Shown here: positions 44,663 to 58,552 of the stretch, piece after piece
How positions within the stretch are numbered: position 1 is the first letter of the stretch
Layout of the letters: each line of letters opens with the position of its first letter
Assembly (NCBI GenBank): GCA_014904845.1
Contig: MU119284.1
Coordinates: 124,001-188,000, forward strand
Direction: 5' to 3'
Length of the DNA stretch: 64,000 bases
Source of the DNA: Acephala macrosclerotiorum
Lineage: Eukaryota > Ascomycota > Leotiomycetes > Helotiales > Mollisiaceae
Notes under the pieces: generated by a model
What the model was told of the DNA's origin: nothing
Database searches by the model: none
The model's input: only the letters and a program-made list of their open reading frames with translations
Made by a program: the position numbers and the translations under genes

Positions 44663-46028
44663 CCTGAGATCTTGGTATCTATATAGTGTTGAAGGAGTGT
44701 TCTCAGAAATGAATGAATGTACGGCTTGGCAAGAAATGGAGTGATCGAGTAACAGCTTTGTACTTGTAGAATGAATGTGAAATGCAGGACCAGGCCCAGC
44801 TATGCCGTCAAGGCAAAAAGAATGAATAGGGAAGAAGAGAATCTTGCAATACCAAGGTCAAATTTAAGCCAGGAAAAGTCAAAAGTATATGTACTCCCAC
44901 GCGAAATGGGTTTTCTTCATGCCGACGACCACTGAGGACTCTTGTCTTCCATGCACGGCGCATCGTGACGACTTGTTCATCAATATGATATTGTCCCTGC
45001 TGGAGCTGGCCAATCCTAGCCGACATGATTTGTTTCGATTCATAGGAAGGGGATCAAGATTTGGCCACTCAAACCTGCCCAATTTATTTTGTTCCATCAA
45101 CCTACGCAGATGTGGACTCCAGTAGGGTACGACCAGCGACTGTAGTGGGGGTTTGAGGTTGGCAAAGGATCGCTCATTGCTAACTCGTTGAAGATGTTGA
45201 ACGGAGGTGTTTTTGGCTTGATTAATTGATTGATTGAACCATTATTTTACAGTCCGAATGCCCCCTTTTATCATGTCCTGCCGATCATCGTTTCAGAGTA
45301 GAGCATTGACCCCTGACTTGCGACAGAAGAAAGGGGGCGCGCGACCTGCTGGTACCTTGCATAGCCGTTTCGAGTCGTCCCTAGTGGGGAGTACCAAGTC
45401 TCCATCAGCTTGGTAAACGTCGCGGTAGATCCACATCGTTCATCCCGAATCGTGCGAAAACGTCTGAGATATATCAGATTTGGCCACCGCGAGAGCGGAT
45501 TGTCCTGGTCTGGATGCGTCTGATCTTTCTAATCTCATGGTGGTAGAGTGGTTGCTGCCCACTTGTTGTCTCCGATAAGAAGAAAAGTGGCGAGAAAAAG
45601 CTTGACGCTGAAACACTTGCAGCCAGCTCACGTGAGCTGAGGGATCTCTTCGTCTCAATCCTTCCTCTAGACGCCTTTTACAGCATGAAAATGGCCATGG
45701 ATAGGTTGAAGATATTGAATCCAGAGAACACAAGTCCATGCAACTCAATAAGTCGAGCGCATCTGGTATCACGTGCATCTGACGCTAGGCTGCCGCCTTG
45801 AATCCTTCGAGGCTCTCGCCATCCTCGTTTCAATCCTCCAATCATGCCAAGCAAGGCATAACGTCGCATCCAGCATCAATATATAGGACTCGACATCATG
45901 AGTCCTTCAAAGATACTGCCGCCCGTCGGTGCTGTTCATAAGATACACTCCGCAGGGCCGAAGCAGAAACACAATCGGAGAACACGACGCAGACGCTAAG
46001 AGAATATCACGACAACCCAGCACTAAAA
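44663..46028. other. Divergent intergenic region
   Basis: No gene recognised. A TATATAG element about 20 bp before the flavocytochrome ATG (near 44681) is too close to be a standard TATA box. Confidence 0.45.
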
Positions 46029-49000
46029 ATGTCCGGCCACAGTATGGCTCACGAAGATCAGGATTTCGTCGTTGTGAACGATAAGAACCTCGCTGATTTC
46101 AATCCCGCCAGCCTGCTCCCGCAACCATCTGAAGATATTCTGAAAATTCGACAATGGCTTCAACCAACCGACTACGAGGCCGAATCTAGCGAGTATAAGA
46201 AACACTTGTCGTCGTTTGTACCAGGCACCGGAGAATGGATTCGGAAGACCAAGCAATACCAACAATGGCTGCAAAATCCGGGCCATGGTACATTGTGGCT
46301 CAAAGGTGTCGCTGGCTCTGGAAAGTCGGTCATTGCTGCTCACGTGGCTGCAATGGCTTCTGCTGAGAAAGTGCCAGTTCTCAGCTTCTTCTTCTGACAG
46401 ATTGTATCAACGAATAAAACACCACAATCGTTGGTTCGCGACTGGCTTCCCAGATTCTTGATTTCTCGCCTTTGCTTCAGCTGCGACTCAAGGGTCTGCT
46501 TGAGAATCGTCGCAGTCTTGATAGCATGGCGTTCGATGAGCTTTGGGGTCTTCTTGTTCAGGCTTTATCCGAACGTCAGCGAGTCTGCTGTATCGCGGAT
46601 GCTATCGACGAGATGGATCTCGAAAATGAGAAGTTCATGCGCAAACTCATCGAGCTTGGTCAAAAAAGCTCCTCTACCATCAGAGTGTTCATCACGAGTC
46701 GCCCACTTCCATATCTTGAAGAAGCACTATCCGACCCCTTAGTCGCTCAGATTTTACTACAGCCCCATCTCGTAGGTCAGGATATTTCACTGTATGTTCA
46801 GACGCGGCTTCACAACACAACATTGCCTGTAGAATTGCAACACACGATCGAGCAGGTACTGAGCAGGAAGTCCGAAGGGCTGTTTCTGTATGTCCGTCTC
46901 ATGCTAGATCAGCTATTGGAAGCCGATGATCCTTCGAAGGTCAACGATGCTCTTCACAAGTTGCCAATTGGTCTTGGTGAAATGTACAACAAAATGCTTT
47001 CCGACCATTCCGAGCGAACTGGAACACCACAGGGTCTTCAGTTGTTCATCCTGCAGTCCGTCACACACGCTTCACGGCCACTTCAATTGCTTAAACTAGC
47101 TGCTATCACAGACTTCGTCAATAGAACTTCGGAAAATCGACTCATTGCGTCAGGACAAATATCACCCCAAGAAACAGAGTCAATCATCAGGCATAGCTGC
47201 GGGCCGTTACTTGAGATTCTAGAGGATGAAACAGCATCGATCATCCACCACTCCTTGACTGAGTTTCTCACCGATACCAGGAGGCACAAAACCGACGCCC
47301 ATGCCGAGCAGTTCCCCAGTATCAGCAGCCACGATACTCATGTTACCATGGCCAAACTCTGCATCGAGTATCTTCTTTCGGGCTTGGAAGAGCTCGGCTC
47401 AAACAAGGACGAAAACACCTCTCAACCAAAGTTTACAAGCAAGAATGCGCGAATGTCACTGCCATTTCTAGATTATGCATTGAAGTATTTATCTTACCAT
47501 ATTTTGAAAGCTGGGGAGTCCGGCGAGACTCTATTTCTCTTGCTAGATCGTTTGCTAGTCGCCGACTCAGAAACCTTTTGTCTCTACATGACATTGTTAG
47601 AGCCAAAATTCGGTGGTGGACCATCTCCTCTTCATCTAGTTGCTTCAAAGGGGCTAGCTGAATATACCAAACACCTCATAGATTTTGGACAAGACATCGA
47701 ATGCCTCGACCCACAAGGCCAAAGACCTCTCCACCACGCTGCCTCCAAGGGTCACGTGAAAGTCGTGAAAACGCTTCTCGAATGTGGTGGTTGCAATGGC
47801 CCAGATGACAAGCGGGGCCATGCACCACTTCATCTAGCATCTACTGCTAATCAGTTTGGCGTTGTAAGGGTACTTCTCACGGCTGGTGTAGACCCTTTGA
47901 CACCCAAGACGAAGGAAGACCCTGGAAATTGATGTGGAAATGCTGTTCGAACAAAAGGAAACACAGCTTTGGAGTATGGTTTGACATACGGGCATGCGAA
48001 GACTGTTGAAGAGTTCTTACCATACCTAGATGTCGAAGGCTTGAGTAAAGCACGGTGCTGGGCTAGTACACGCGGAAAGACAGAGACTGTCCAAGCTATT
48101 CTTACCGATCCACGTGTCGATGTCAACAAACAGATCAACCACAGGACTCCCATCCACCTTGCCGCTCATTCGCACGATGTGGAATCGATGGAGAAATTCA
48201 TCCAACTCAGAGCAGATGTTAGTATCAAGTCCAACTTTCTCTTTGACAAGACAGGCGTGCGCTGCATGGGGGCAGAAGACCGCATCAAGTATACACCCCT
48301 CCATGCCTACGCCCAAGGTTCTCACCCATCAAAAGGACAATTACAGACTGTGTTGAAGGGATTTCAAATTCTATTGGATGCCGGATGCGATATTAATGAG
48401 TATAATGGTGCAGGAACGACTCCTTTCCTTAAGGTTGTGACGGGAGGCAATGGCTGGGACGTGAAATCACCTTATCCAGAAGCCGTCGAGTTTCTCCTTA
48501 ATCACAGAGCAAACCCATCCCTTCCAACCAAATCAGGATCCACGGTACTCCACCTGGGAGCTCAGAACTCGGAGAAGGTAGTCAGCCTTCTAGTTTCTCG
48601 CGGAGCTGATGTGAATGCTCGGCGTGCCAATGACGGACGTACTCCTCTCCATAGCGCTGCAGATCCTACTATACTCATCGAATTCGGAGCAGACTGCAAC
48701 GTCCAGGACCACGAAGGAATTACGCCCTTGCATGTGGCACTGGAAGGCTACTCTCCTTCGATTGCCAGAGCGAAAACCCTTCTAGAAAATGGGGCTGATC
48801 CCAACAAGAAGAACAAGAAAGGAGATACCCCTCTACACCTGGTGCATTCATGGTTACGCCAAGACGAGTTACTTCGAGAATTGCTTATGGCTGGGGCCGA
48901 TATTGCTGCGCGTGACTTCAAAGTGCGCACTATCCTCCATTATTGCTGTGCGAAAGATGATACTGCCGAGACGTTGCGCAAATTTGTCGAAAAGGGTGCC

Positions 49001-51958
49001 GATCCATTTTGGACAGACTTCGCAGGCAACACTCTATTCCACCAAGTCGCTAGACAACAACCAGCGCATAGCGCAGACAGGCTGCTCGCTCTACTTAATC
49101 TTCTTCTCGAACTTGGGGTGTCACCATCAACGCGCAACAACGCTGGGCAGACTCCGTTCTATACTGCTGCGAGTATGTGGCGAGGAGACAAGAGAGGGAG
49201 CAGTTACAAAACCGACCCCTTCAAGTTCCTGCTTGGACCGAAATGCAACTTGGATGTGAACTCGCCAGATGGCAGTGGCATTCGACCGATTCACCTTGCA
49301 GCAAGTCTCTGTGAGCCTCAAGTCAGAGAGCTTCTGAATGAAGGCGCGGACCTCGGAGTCTTCACCCTCGAAGGGTTATCTCCGCTTCACGTTGCAGCCA
49401 GGTCACGGCAGACTAACGTTGTTGGACTTTTGGTTGAAGAATATCTCAAGCGAGGACATACTCAAATTATCGATCAGAGAGACATTGAGGGTCGAACTGC
49501 TCTGCATTATGCAGCAAGATCGGGAAGATCAGAGACTGTCACAATTCTTCTGAGCTTGGGCGCCGCCAACGTCAATATCAAAGATAACAAGGGACTCGCG
49601 CCACTGGATGTGTGTAGTGAAATCCGTGACGAAGACTTACTCTGGAAGAGTCGCAAGCATGATTATCGAACGTACTACGTATCCACACCTGGAGTGAAGT
49701 TGTCGGAGCTTAACAGACCCTATGGAGGTGACAATGAGAACAGCAGATCCAACAAGTCCGAAATCAAAGAAGAAGCCGATAAAATTGGAGCCCGCGAGAT
49801 CATCAGACTTCTTATTGCTCACGGTGCAGACATATCCTTTATTGTCGACGGTGATCTGCGGAACCCATATGCAGGACGTGGATCGAATGCTTTCATTCGT
49901 GCGCTGGATAACGATTGCGAGGCTATGGCTGATGAATTGCTTGAGCTGGCAAAGTCCCTACGGCATGAGAATACCCGGAAGCTGGATGTGGAAATGATGA
50001 GGATGATTGGCGCTTCTATGAGCCATGGAACGACTATGCTGAGAAGTATGTTCTGCTTCGAAGCCACTCTTCGCCAGGCATCTTGAAAGACATTGTCAAG
50101 CCTGGTGAGGATAATCTGCCCATATTCCATGCACTCCTCAAAATAGAAAATGAGTCAGAAATCGCAGAGTTCAAGAAGCTGGGCGCTGATTTGCTCAAGC
50201 CTGGCTGGCATGGAGGATCATGCATCACTCTTCTAGTTAAGTTCGGCTATGCGACTCTTCTGAAGAAGTATGGTGCGGACGCGGCTTTGATGAACGAGGC
50301 GTGGATCGAGGAAACTGAGAAGACAAATATCAACCTGCCCGGCAGACTCAAACAACTATTACCCATTGCTTGTGGGAGGAGAATCTGGAATCTAGATGTC
50401 ATCAAAGTCTTGGTCGAAGACTTCAAAGTCGACGTCAATGCCAGATGCAAGAAGGACAACGCCACCGCCTTGCATGTCCTTGCGGGGTCTCAACACTGGT
50501 GGCAATCCCATGCGCTGGAATATCTGCTACAGCATGGAGTCAGCTCTGAGATTAAGAACGAAGCACTTCACGTTGCGATCAACAGCAGACGTGGCGAAGT
50601 CGCTGCCGAGATCTTGCTTCGACATGGCGCGAATCCCAATTTCGTCGACGAAGACGGACTCGCGTGCCTCAACAAAGCCAGTCAATATCCTACTATTATG
50701 CGTGATCTGATCAAGTACGGTGCCGATGCTTCTGGAGGCAAGAAACCATTCGTCTTCGACGCAATCAAGGCGCTCGACCTCGGTGCCATCAACCTTCTCG
50801 TCGAGATGGGGACTAACCTCAACCTCAAACCGGAGCCGGAGCCCGAACCTGAACTTTCCGAGAACGAATGGGAGAACAGGGGTTACTGGCTCCGTCGATT
50901 CATGTGGGAATCCAGAGACGTGGCAGAAGAATCCTACCCCATTCACTACGCTGCCAGCCGCGAATTCAACAAACCAGTGACCAGAGCAAAGCTCGCTCCT
51001 GTCATCGAGTCGTTACTCAGAGGTGGCGCAGATCCGATCCTCCCCTACAACGACAAGGGGGATTCCATCCTGCATGACCTATGCGAAAACGACGGAATCA
51101 TCGACCCATTCACCTTTCATCCGAAATTCGCTTCAAACCTCGATCTCGCGATTCTCAAAGCAGGATCCTCCTCTTGGCCGCCTGTTCCACAGCTTCAGAT
51201 TACTTCCGCAATGGCCTAACCAACGCCAAGCCCGTGCAAGAAATCAGCGCTGTACAACTCCTCCTGGACAATGGCGCAGATATCACAACCGTCGACCACC
51301 AAGGGAGAAATGTCGTCCACCACCTCCTCACCTGTGCTAAGAGATATGAATACATGCGCGCTAACGATTCCATAGACTTCGCTCTCGTCCTATCACATGA
51401 GCTCGGCCCTCAACTCACAATCTAGAAAGACAAGTCAGGCGCAACGCCTCTCCACCACGCATTAATAAACGAACAACTCTGGGGCATCGAACCTCTCCTC
51501 ACCAAGGGTGCAGATCCACTCGAACCAGATCCAGCAGGCAATACAGCGCTCCACCACCTCGCCTTACAACTCACTAACGTATCCTACGCAAAACAATATA
51601 GCGATAAATCGCCGCTCACCGCTTCCCTATTTTCCAAATTTTTCTCCCTCGGTGTGGATCTGAACTCCCCAAACCATCTTGGAGAAACGCCGATCTTCAA
51701 TATGATCGGGAGTGAAGGATTCTGCATGGATCATTTACAACTGTTTGAGGAGAAAGGAGCAGATTTGATGGTCAAGAATGGGAAGGGCCAGGGATTGCTA
51801 CATGTTGTAGCTACGATGGGAGTGTGGATGCTTTTAAGTGGTTGATTAGCAAAGGGCTGGATGCTAGAGAGGAGGATGAGGAGAGTAGGACTGCGCTGGA
51901 TGTTGCGGTTGCGAGTGGGAGCCAGGGGGTCTTAGAGATTTTCAAGCGGGAAAGATAG
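46029..51958 (+). pseudogene. Large NACHT-ankyrin NLR-like gene, multiply disabled
   Basis: Decayed homologue of fungal NLR-like receptors: an N-terminal region, NACHT ATPase, then a long ankyrin array. Walker A is GVAGSGKSV (about 46308) and Walker B CCIADAIDEMD. Ankyrin units (of the form GxTPLHxAA) run from about 47640 to 51900. Breaks: TGA at 46395 (Arg expected), a frameshift near 46446 (LVRDWL to QILDFSPL), TGA at 47930 in frame, frameshifts near 49995, 51170 and 51812, and TAG at 51423 (Gln expected). Protein-like sequence resumes after each break, ending ...VLEIFKRER at 51956. No splice sites explain the breaks. The stops are all simple C-to-T changes, while frameshifts favour short homopolymers, so some indels could be assembly errors. 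Two long frames (47969-50086 and 50083-51219) could still be translated, but neither has the NACHT domain. Confidence 0.85.
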
Positions 51959-52379
51959 TAAGAATGTATGTTTTTCTGAATATTGGTTTGGTTCTTGGAC
52001 TTTCTCGCGTCCCGCGAATTCTGTTTTAGCTGTTTCCATTTTTTGCATCAGTGGCGCAGTTGCCCTGGTTGCGGCTAACCCCGCTGCTAGTTATGTATGC
52101 TTAGTAGTGATATACACAGTACTAGACAATCTTTCTTTGTCTGATCTATTTAGCTTGCCTACGTCACTTTCCGTTGTTCGTACTCTCGAATGTCACTGCC
52201 TGGAATTATTTTCATACTCAGTTGTGATCGCCCTCGATTGCGATCAGCCTTTGTTTTTACTTTCGGCCGTTTTTGTACTCGTACTTTCAACTTCATATAT
52301 CCAGAACTTCTCACTCGCCTAATTTCAGTCTTTCGCAGTAGTGCCCATCACAGTTTCGATCTTTGTTTCTAATATAAAC

Positions 52380-52860
52380 TTGGTAAAATCCAGCGCGATC
52401 GAGTTAAATCACGTTAATTGATTAAAATCGTAATTAACTTAATTAAATTAATAAAAAAATACTTTTTAAAAAAACCTATATCGAGATAAAAGTTTAAGTC
52501 CGAAGTTCGGCATCTCGCTCAAGTTTAATTATAGCGCGCGCAATGCCGGTTTTGTTTCAGCTCCGGCGCTTTCGATTAATCAAATCTTATTTTGGAGCCT
52601 TATGTGCCACTTCGGATGCGGTCACGTGTTAATCAAAGTTAATATAATATAATCATGTTGACTTGATTAGATTTAAATTAGATTATGATTAATAATATAT
52701 TTTTATAATCAAATTATAATTAATGATTTATAATCTAATTTAATCTAATCATTTATCACACTAGTAAAATCCCGTTAACAAAGTCCTCGATATAGCACTT
52801 TCATGATTATATTATGAGATATTATTAATCTTTAGCAACAAAAATTGGACGACCCCCAGT
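52380..52860. repeat. AT-rich island, probable RIP-degraded repeat
   Basis: Strongly AT-rich sequence made of TTAAT/GATTA strings around a short GC-richer block (52500-52630). It has no coding content. Such islands in ascomycetes are usually old repeats mutated by repeat-induced point mutation. Confidence 0.5.
52664..52751. repeat. AT-rich 22-bp inverted repeat (snap-back)
   Basis: The left arm (52664-52686) and right arm (52730-52751) are reverse complements apart from one base indel, with about 43 bp between them, forming a possible 88-bp fold-back. Confidence 0.55.
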
Positions 52861-55800
52861 TTTCCAAAAAAATGCGTTATCATTTACCAATTAAGCTTTC
52901 CGGGTTTATTCAGAATCATATTCCCACAAATGTCCCATCCCTCGGTGCAAAAGAGCTTCTTAAAGGAGGCTCAGCGAGGACTGCGGCTAGGAAAAATTAT
53001 CTGCCTAGCTAAGCATAGCTATGACTGCTCGATAAGCAGTGAAGCTGGACCCACTTCTCATAAACTCTCGAGCAACGTATCAACGTTCGACCTGGGATCA
53101 TAGCTAAGAAGTTGTCGGATAATCGTTTTTGCACTTCATTTGTTTCAAGTGATCATTATTAAACCTTTCGAGACGCGAGCACGAGGCATAAATAATTAAA
53201 AGCCGGTTGTACTTCGTTATTCACACCAACGATGTTTTCACCCGCGACATTGATAGGGTCTGAATTGCGTGTAGCATGTCGAAAGAGTAAGCCTAATCTC
53301 TACTATCCATTGTCTTGGCTCTGGGCGTATAATAGAGATGAATCACTTCTGTCCGTGGTGGGGTGGAATCATGTGGTCGAGTACCCCGGTAACAGTAACA
53401 GTCTGGTAAGGTTGGAGCTACGGATTTGGCAAGCGGAGCTCTCGTTCACATTCCTGCGGCTCAAATTATCAGAGATAACTTGAAGCATGCTTCAGTCTAA
53501 CGGCTTTCGAGAATGCCTGGAATAGATGACCACAAGTTTTTTTTGGTTGCATAGGATGCTCTTTCCTTGTGAAAACCTCGAGACCCAAGTGGAACGCAGG
53601 GGTGGTTCGAGAATCGTTGTATAGGCAACTTCCCACGGTGGCCTGATTCAGAGGGTTCACCTGATGTGGCTCCACGGACTGGTTCTCTCCTCTCTCGGGG
53701 CACGTTCGAAGGAGTGGCGTTTAGTCGGACATCACCAGGGTGATAGAATAGACGAGGAATCCAAGCCCTAGTGCGAGTCGGGAGAAAGGATAAGTGAAAT
53801 CGGTGACGAATTAGAAGAAATTATCCGAGCGAGAATCAGGAACAAACTGTTATTTCATAAGTGGCACCCGACAGTTAAAATCCCCTGTTCTCAACTAAGG
53901 CACTCCAGTGGCACTCGCTCAGAGATTTTGAATTTGCGCTCTAATTGAGTCAAAATATAACCGCGCACATCATTTTAGCAATTCCGGTCGTTACATATTG
54001 AGGATGGATTACTTTTGGCGGGATCAAATTATCGACTTAAGGTAAGCCACGTGAAGCGTGCGAACATGCTTTGAGAGAAAAAACGAAAGAGGCCAGGAAT
54101 GTTGAGTCACTGAATTTAATTTTTACAAGGTAACCATATTCCAAGGCAACCACATTCCGCTTCCAAGTCCCTCCGCCCAGGCTTCCGTGCTGAGTTCTGC
54201 CTGGAAATGAGTCTTTCACAAATTGTCTTTCCGCTTCCTCATGGCTTTTCCATATTGGCAGGAACCAATCAAAAATTCTTAACCACATGGTGGTCTGGCA
54301 ACGATTGATTTTCGTGGCGGACTTTGAACGTCGACACTTGGAATATACCGAAGTTTCTGTATGGATGAACATACCACAGAGCGGAACGACCAGCATATGC
54401 GTCGCGTACCCAACCACTTAGCCAAGACTACCGGTATGACACGGGCTGTCCAGATATTGATTGTAATTCTCTGCCATTCTGCTGGTGACACCACCTTGTC
54501 GCGTCCTGAAGACCAATCTAGCAGAGGGAGGTGCTGGGTGTCTGCTTCCAGGGTAGTTGAGACCTCAGTCTGACGTTTTAGGTGGAGTTGAGAGTTTGTT
54601 GATGGCGAGTTCCAATATCCTTGGGATTTTCTCCTATCATGCCCTCTTAAAATCGGTTCGATAAGAGAATGCTGCGATGGGTGAGGCCTTAAGCAATCGA
54701 AACTTGAAAATATGCCCAAGTGCGTGGATAGGACTGCCTGGACCAAATCGTGCATCTCCCTTTCCAAATAAGCCAGCATGATTTACGGGTCCCCAATGGT
54801 GGCCTTGTCTGTTCACATGAATTATCCTTTGGTCCTTCGAACGGTGGACTGCGGAGCTCGGAAGGCAAGAAGAGTATCTCGTGATAGTCTCCACGTTAAA
54901 CTGCCTAGCCGGGCCCAATACCGAGATATGAATACTGCCCTTACGTGTCAGTCAATGTAAGTCTGACAAGGAAGGATGTCTTAGCCTCACCTGGCGCCCT
55001 GCATAGAGCCATAGGGAACTGGGCTGTTACTCACTGCCCGTATCCTTACGCCCAGTCAGCACAGCTCGGTAATCCAAACCCGAAGGATGCAAGTTTACCG
55101 ATATCAGTTGGTTGAAGCGTTGGTTCTGGTTCGGATCCCGGTGCAGTAGCTTGCTTCTGGGCACAGTTTTGTAAGGCTAATTGCATTATAGGCTTTCGGA
55201 GTCAATGAAAGAATATTTCGAGATTGTAAACGAGGAATGTTGGGAACCGGTGAATGTTTGCATCACCGGTCAGGAACTTGATCTCATGTTCTTATATCAT
55301 TCTTTACTTGAAGAGGGCGTTCCGAAGGGAGCGCAACGCAAGTGCGTCGCAACTTCCCACAATGCCCTCAACTTCCTCATTTGAAACATGTTGGAAGGAA
55401 GTTCATGAAGAAGCCCGAAGCTTCTTTGTGCAATTGCGGTAGAAAGAGGCCAATACTTAGAGATCTTCCCTTCCTGATACACTTCGACTAGGCACTCGAT
55501 CTTCTCTTGCCAAATTCACGAACTATTATGGTTGCAATCCCCATGATGTCAATGATCCATTCTTGCTGCTTTTGAGACAAACTGGAAGTTCGGCAGATTT
55601 CAGCAAATACCTCTCCTGGTTTGACATGCGTTTAGTCTTCCTCGTCATCCACTGGAGAACCCGATTCCACGCACTTGCGCATCGTCACCAATATATCGTC
55701 ATATTTGTTCATTCCTGGCTGCGGTGTATATTTCTTGGGCTGTGCGTGGCTTTTTTGATACATGCAACAAATAAGAGATTTGGGGAGCAGGGGCTTTTTC

Positions 55801-56009
55801 TGTGTTCTGTGAGTGGCCGAAAACAGGAAACCCGCGCAGTTGCGTGAGCTCGCCAACGCAACTGCGTCGCAGAGTCGTTTCCGAATCAGGCTGCGACCCG
55901 AGACATCGACAAGATAGACGAAATGTCTACACATCTCAACCTCCTCTACTCGTACCTGTGATTTGCAGAGGTTCTAGCATCGACGGAAGTGTGCATTGCC
56001 GGCTACAAC
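52861..56009. other. Gene-poor stretch
   Basis: About 3.1 kb without any open frame I recognise on either strand. Several 60-170 codon frames exist, but none shows domain motifs, signal peptides or splice-linked extension. Confidence 0.5.
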
Positions 56010-58552
56010 ATGAACGATATGATGCCTCACAGTCTCCATGAAGGGTATTGTGAGGTCAACGACACGCAGGTTAAGGGGCATGGGCCAGGCAACTACGAAC
56101 ACGATGGAATATCTAGGAGCATGTCCATTTACAAGCTCAGGCCGATGAGTCCTTATCGTGATGAGGAACAGGATGACCAAAGCTCAGACTCGGGTCCTTC
56201 GATGACAACAGCTTCTTCGGGGAGATCAGCTTCGTGTTCTGTCATTCAATGTGACAGCTGTGAGGGTTCGAACGATCCTGAGAAATGTGTCTGTCCTGAT
56301 TCCGGGCGGCTGCGATATCTTCAAATGAGTTCTGAGTACGTCAAAGAATGATTGGACCTTAAAATTTTCAGAACAGCTGGTTATACGTGTTGTCAAGCTG
56401 GTCGTGACAATATGTTGGATTTTATTGCTAATATTTTTTATAGCAATTCGAGCACTCGGGCACGGTCTCAGTCTCCCGCAGCATTCATAGACAGATTCCG
56501 TTTTCAAAAATCCCCTCTCCATCACGGAATCTATTTCAGTAGTCCTCCATCTCGAGCTCGCTCGTCTCCTTTGGCAAATTCGGCGAAGTCAGTGATATTT
56601 GAAGAAAGATTTCCAACTGAAGCTGAATGCTGATATCCCGTCTAGATTTCTTTCAGACCAGCACCGAGAAGAACCCAATATTCTGCAGAGAGTACCTTCG
56701 CCTGTCCAAGAGGTTGAGGGACTCGATGGTATGGATCTTGAAACCACTCCGACTGCTCTGATTTCAGACGAAGTGTCATCAAATGTTGGCGACAACAGCG
56801 ATGCTCGAAGCGAGAGCGAAGAAGAGGATGAAAGCGATCAGCAAAGTACACAAGATGATGAACTTGAAGCAATGGTACTGAAAGCTCTGGGAAATGATCT
56901 TGGGCTTGCCGCTCATTTGATCCCAATCCTTCACAAATCATTATATATGGAGCCTTTTGCGACCATCAAGCAAAAAGTCGATCCTTGGCGCAATGCAATC
57001 AACACTTGCTCCCCAGGCGGAGGTGCTGCTCAGACTCCATCTGTAAATTCACAAGCACAAGAGGGAGGAAGCTCTCGGAAAAGAAGACGACCAGGATCAA
57101 ACAATTTTCATAGAGATAGAGATGAGGAAGAGGAAAATGAAGAGGAAGAAGATGAGGACAATCAAGGATCGAAAGACGTGAAAGATGACGGCGAAGCTGG
57201 TCCCTTCAAGGAACTTCCACGTCTCGCCTGCCCATTCCACAAGAAAAATCCACGGAAATATTGCATACAACATGACCTCGCTGAAAGTTCCAAGAAACAT
57301 GAGTATCGCTCTTGTGAAGGACCTGGTTTCACGAGTATTCAACGTCTGAAGTACGTCGCTTCATTTCTTTGACCAAATTCATAAAGTGTTAATATGCATA
57401 GGGAGCATCTCAAACGAAAACATTATCCAGTGCAATGCGATAGATGTTATGCTATATTTCCTGGCTCGGACCGTGCTAAATGTGTTACTGCTCTGGAAGC
57501 TCACCGACAGCAACCGATTCCTTGTGAGCGCGGGCAGTCGGACTTGAAAGAAGGCATCAGCGATGCGAAATGGGCCCAACTCGAAAAGAAGAAGACGGTG
57601 AAGCAGAGCAAGGAATCTTCAAGAATCGAAAAGTACTGGGAGATATGGGACATCCTGTTCCCCGGGGTGACTCGACCGAATAATCCATGTAAGTTCGACA
57701 AACGATTTTTGGTGCAGTGACGCCGATATTAATCTTTCCCCCCTAGGGTACGATAATAGAAACGCGACTCAATTCCCTCCTCCTTTATCGCCTGAGAGTC
57801 GCCATTTCAGCAGTATATTCTCAGGAATGCTCGAACTTCAGGTCCGAGATCAGTTGATACGTTTCCCCGAAGGCTTCGAGCATGACATGAAAGCACGAAT
57901 CGAAGCTATTGCTCAGCGAGCTTTCGAGCTTTACGTAAGGATCAATACCGTTCAGTCCTCTCGGGCTTCGACTTCATCCCGAAGTCAACCTCAATCTTCT
58001 CTGATTGGTGGTTCTTATGACCACGTCTCAATCCCCGGCACCACAGATGGTTCAAGATCTGGCTCGAGATCACTCTCTATAAACAACCAGCTTCAGGCGA
58101 TAGACATGCAAAGTTCTGTTGCTAGCACTCCATTGCGAACTCATTCAAGAGATACTGGTTCCAGTATGAGACCACCAGTGATGTCAACACGGCAGCAGAT
58201 GGCTCAACCAAATTACGTTCCCACGATGTCGAATCATCCTCAACAAGGTCCTGAGTACTCAATGGGTTACCCGAACAGCATCCCAACATTTTCTAATTCT
58301 TTCAACAATAACTTGGCGCCAAACAATGGGGGATGGAACTATGGTGGATATGAAGCATACCCTTCTGGTATTAATCATCAATACACCGACAACAATCCTG
58401 CCGGGACATATAGGCCGTCTCCTGAAGCGGCAATCGCCCAAGATATGATGGTTTCTTCTGACCCTGCCGGGCAGGGTCTCTTAGCTTGGACATCAGATCT
58501 CGATCCTGGGAATATGCAGTATCAAGGCGGGCAGCGAAGCTCCAGTTACTAG
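56010..58552 (+). CDS. C2H2-type zinc finger putative transcriptional regulator
   Basis: Probably nuclear. Five exons: 56010-56335, 56444-56587, 56646-57350, 57402-57688, 57747-58552; phases agree; 755 residues from the ATG at 56010, though an upstream exon is possible. It has acidic stretches (SESEEEDESDQQ, DRDEEEENEEEEDEDN) and a basic KRRRPG patch. A Cys/His block follows: CPFHKKNPRKYC, then YRSCEGPGF, RLKEHLKRKHYPVQCDRCYAIFPGS and HRQQPIPC, with the RLKEHLKRKH part made by splicing. This order is a recurrent fungal pattern in which a degenerate C2H2 finger is followed by a CxxC motif and H..C. The C-terminal 250 residues are Ser/Gln/Asn-rich and low complexity, as in fungal activators. 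DNA target unknown; no neighbour suggests a pathway. Confidence 0.75.

Noticed and set aside
52380..52860. Long terminal repeat element or MITE with terminal inverted repeats
   Set aside because: The flanking TAAAATCC strings are direct and imperfect, and no target duplication could be found.
55060..55150. Possible tRNA (GGTTCGGATCCC resembles a B box)
   Set aside because: No matching acceptor, D-arm and anticodon stems could be folded around it.
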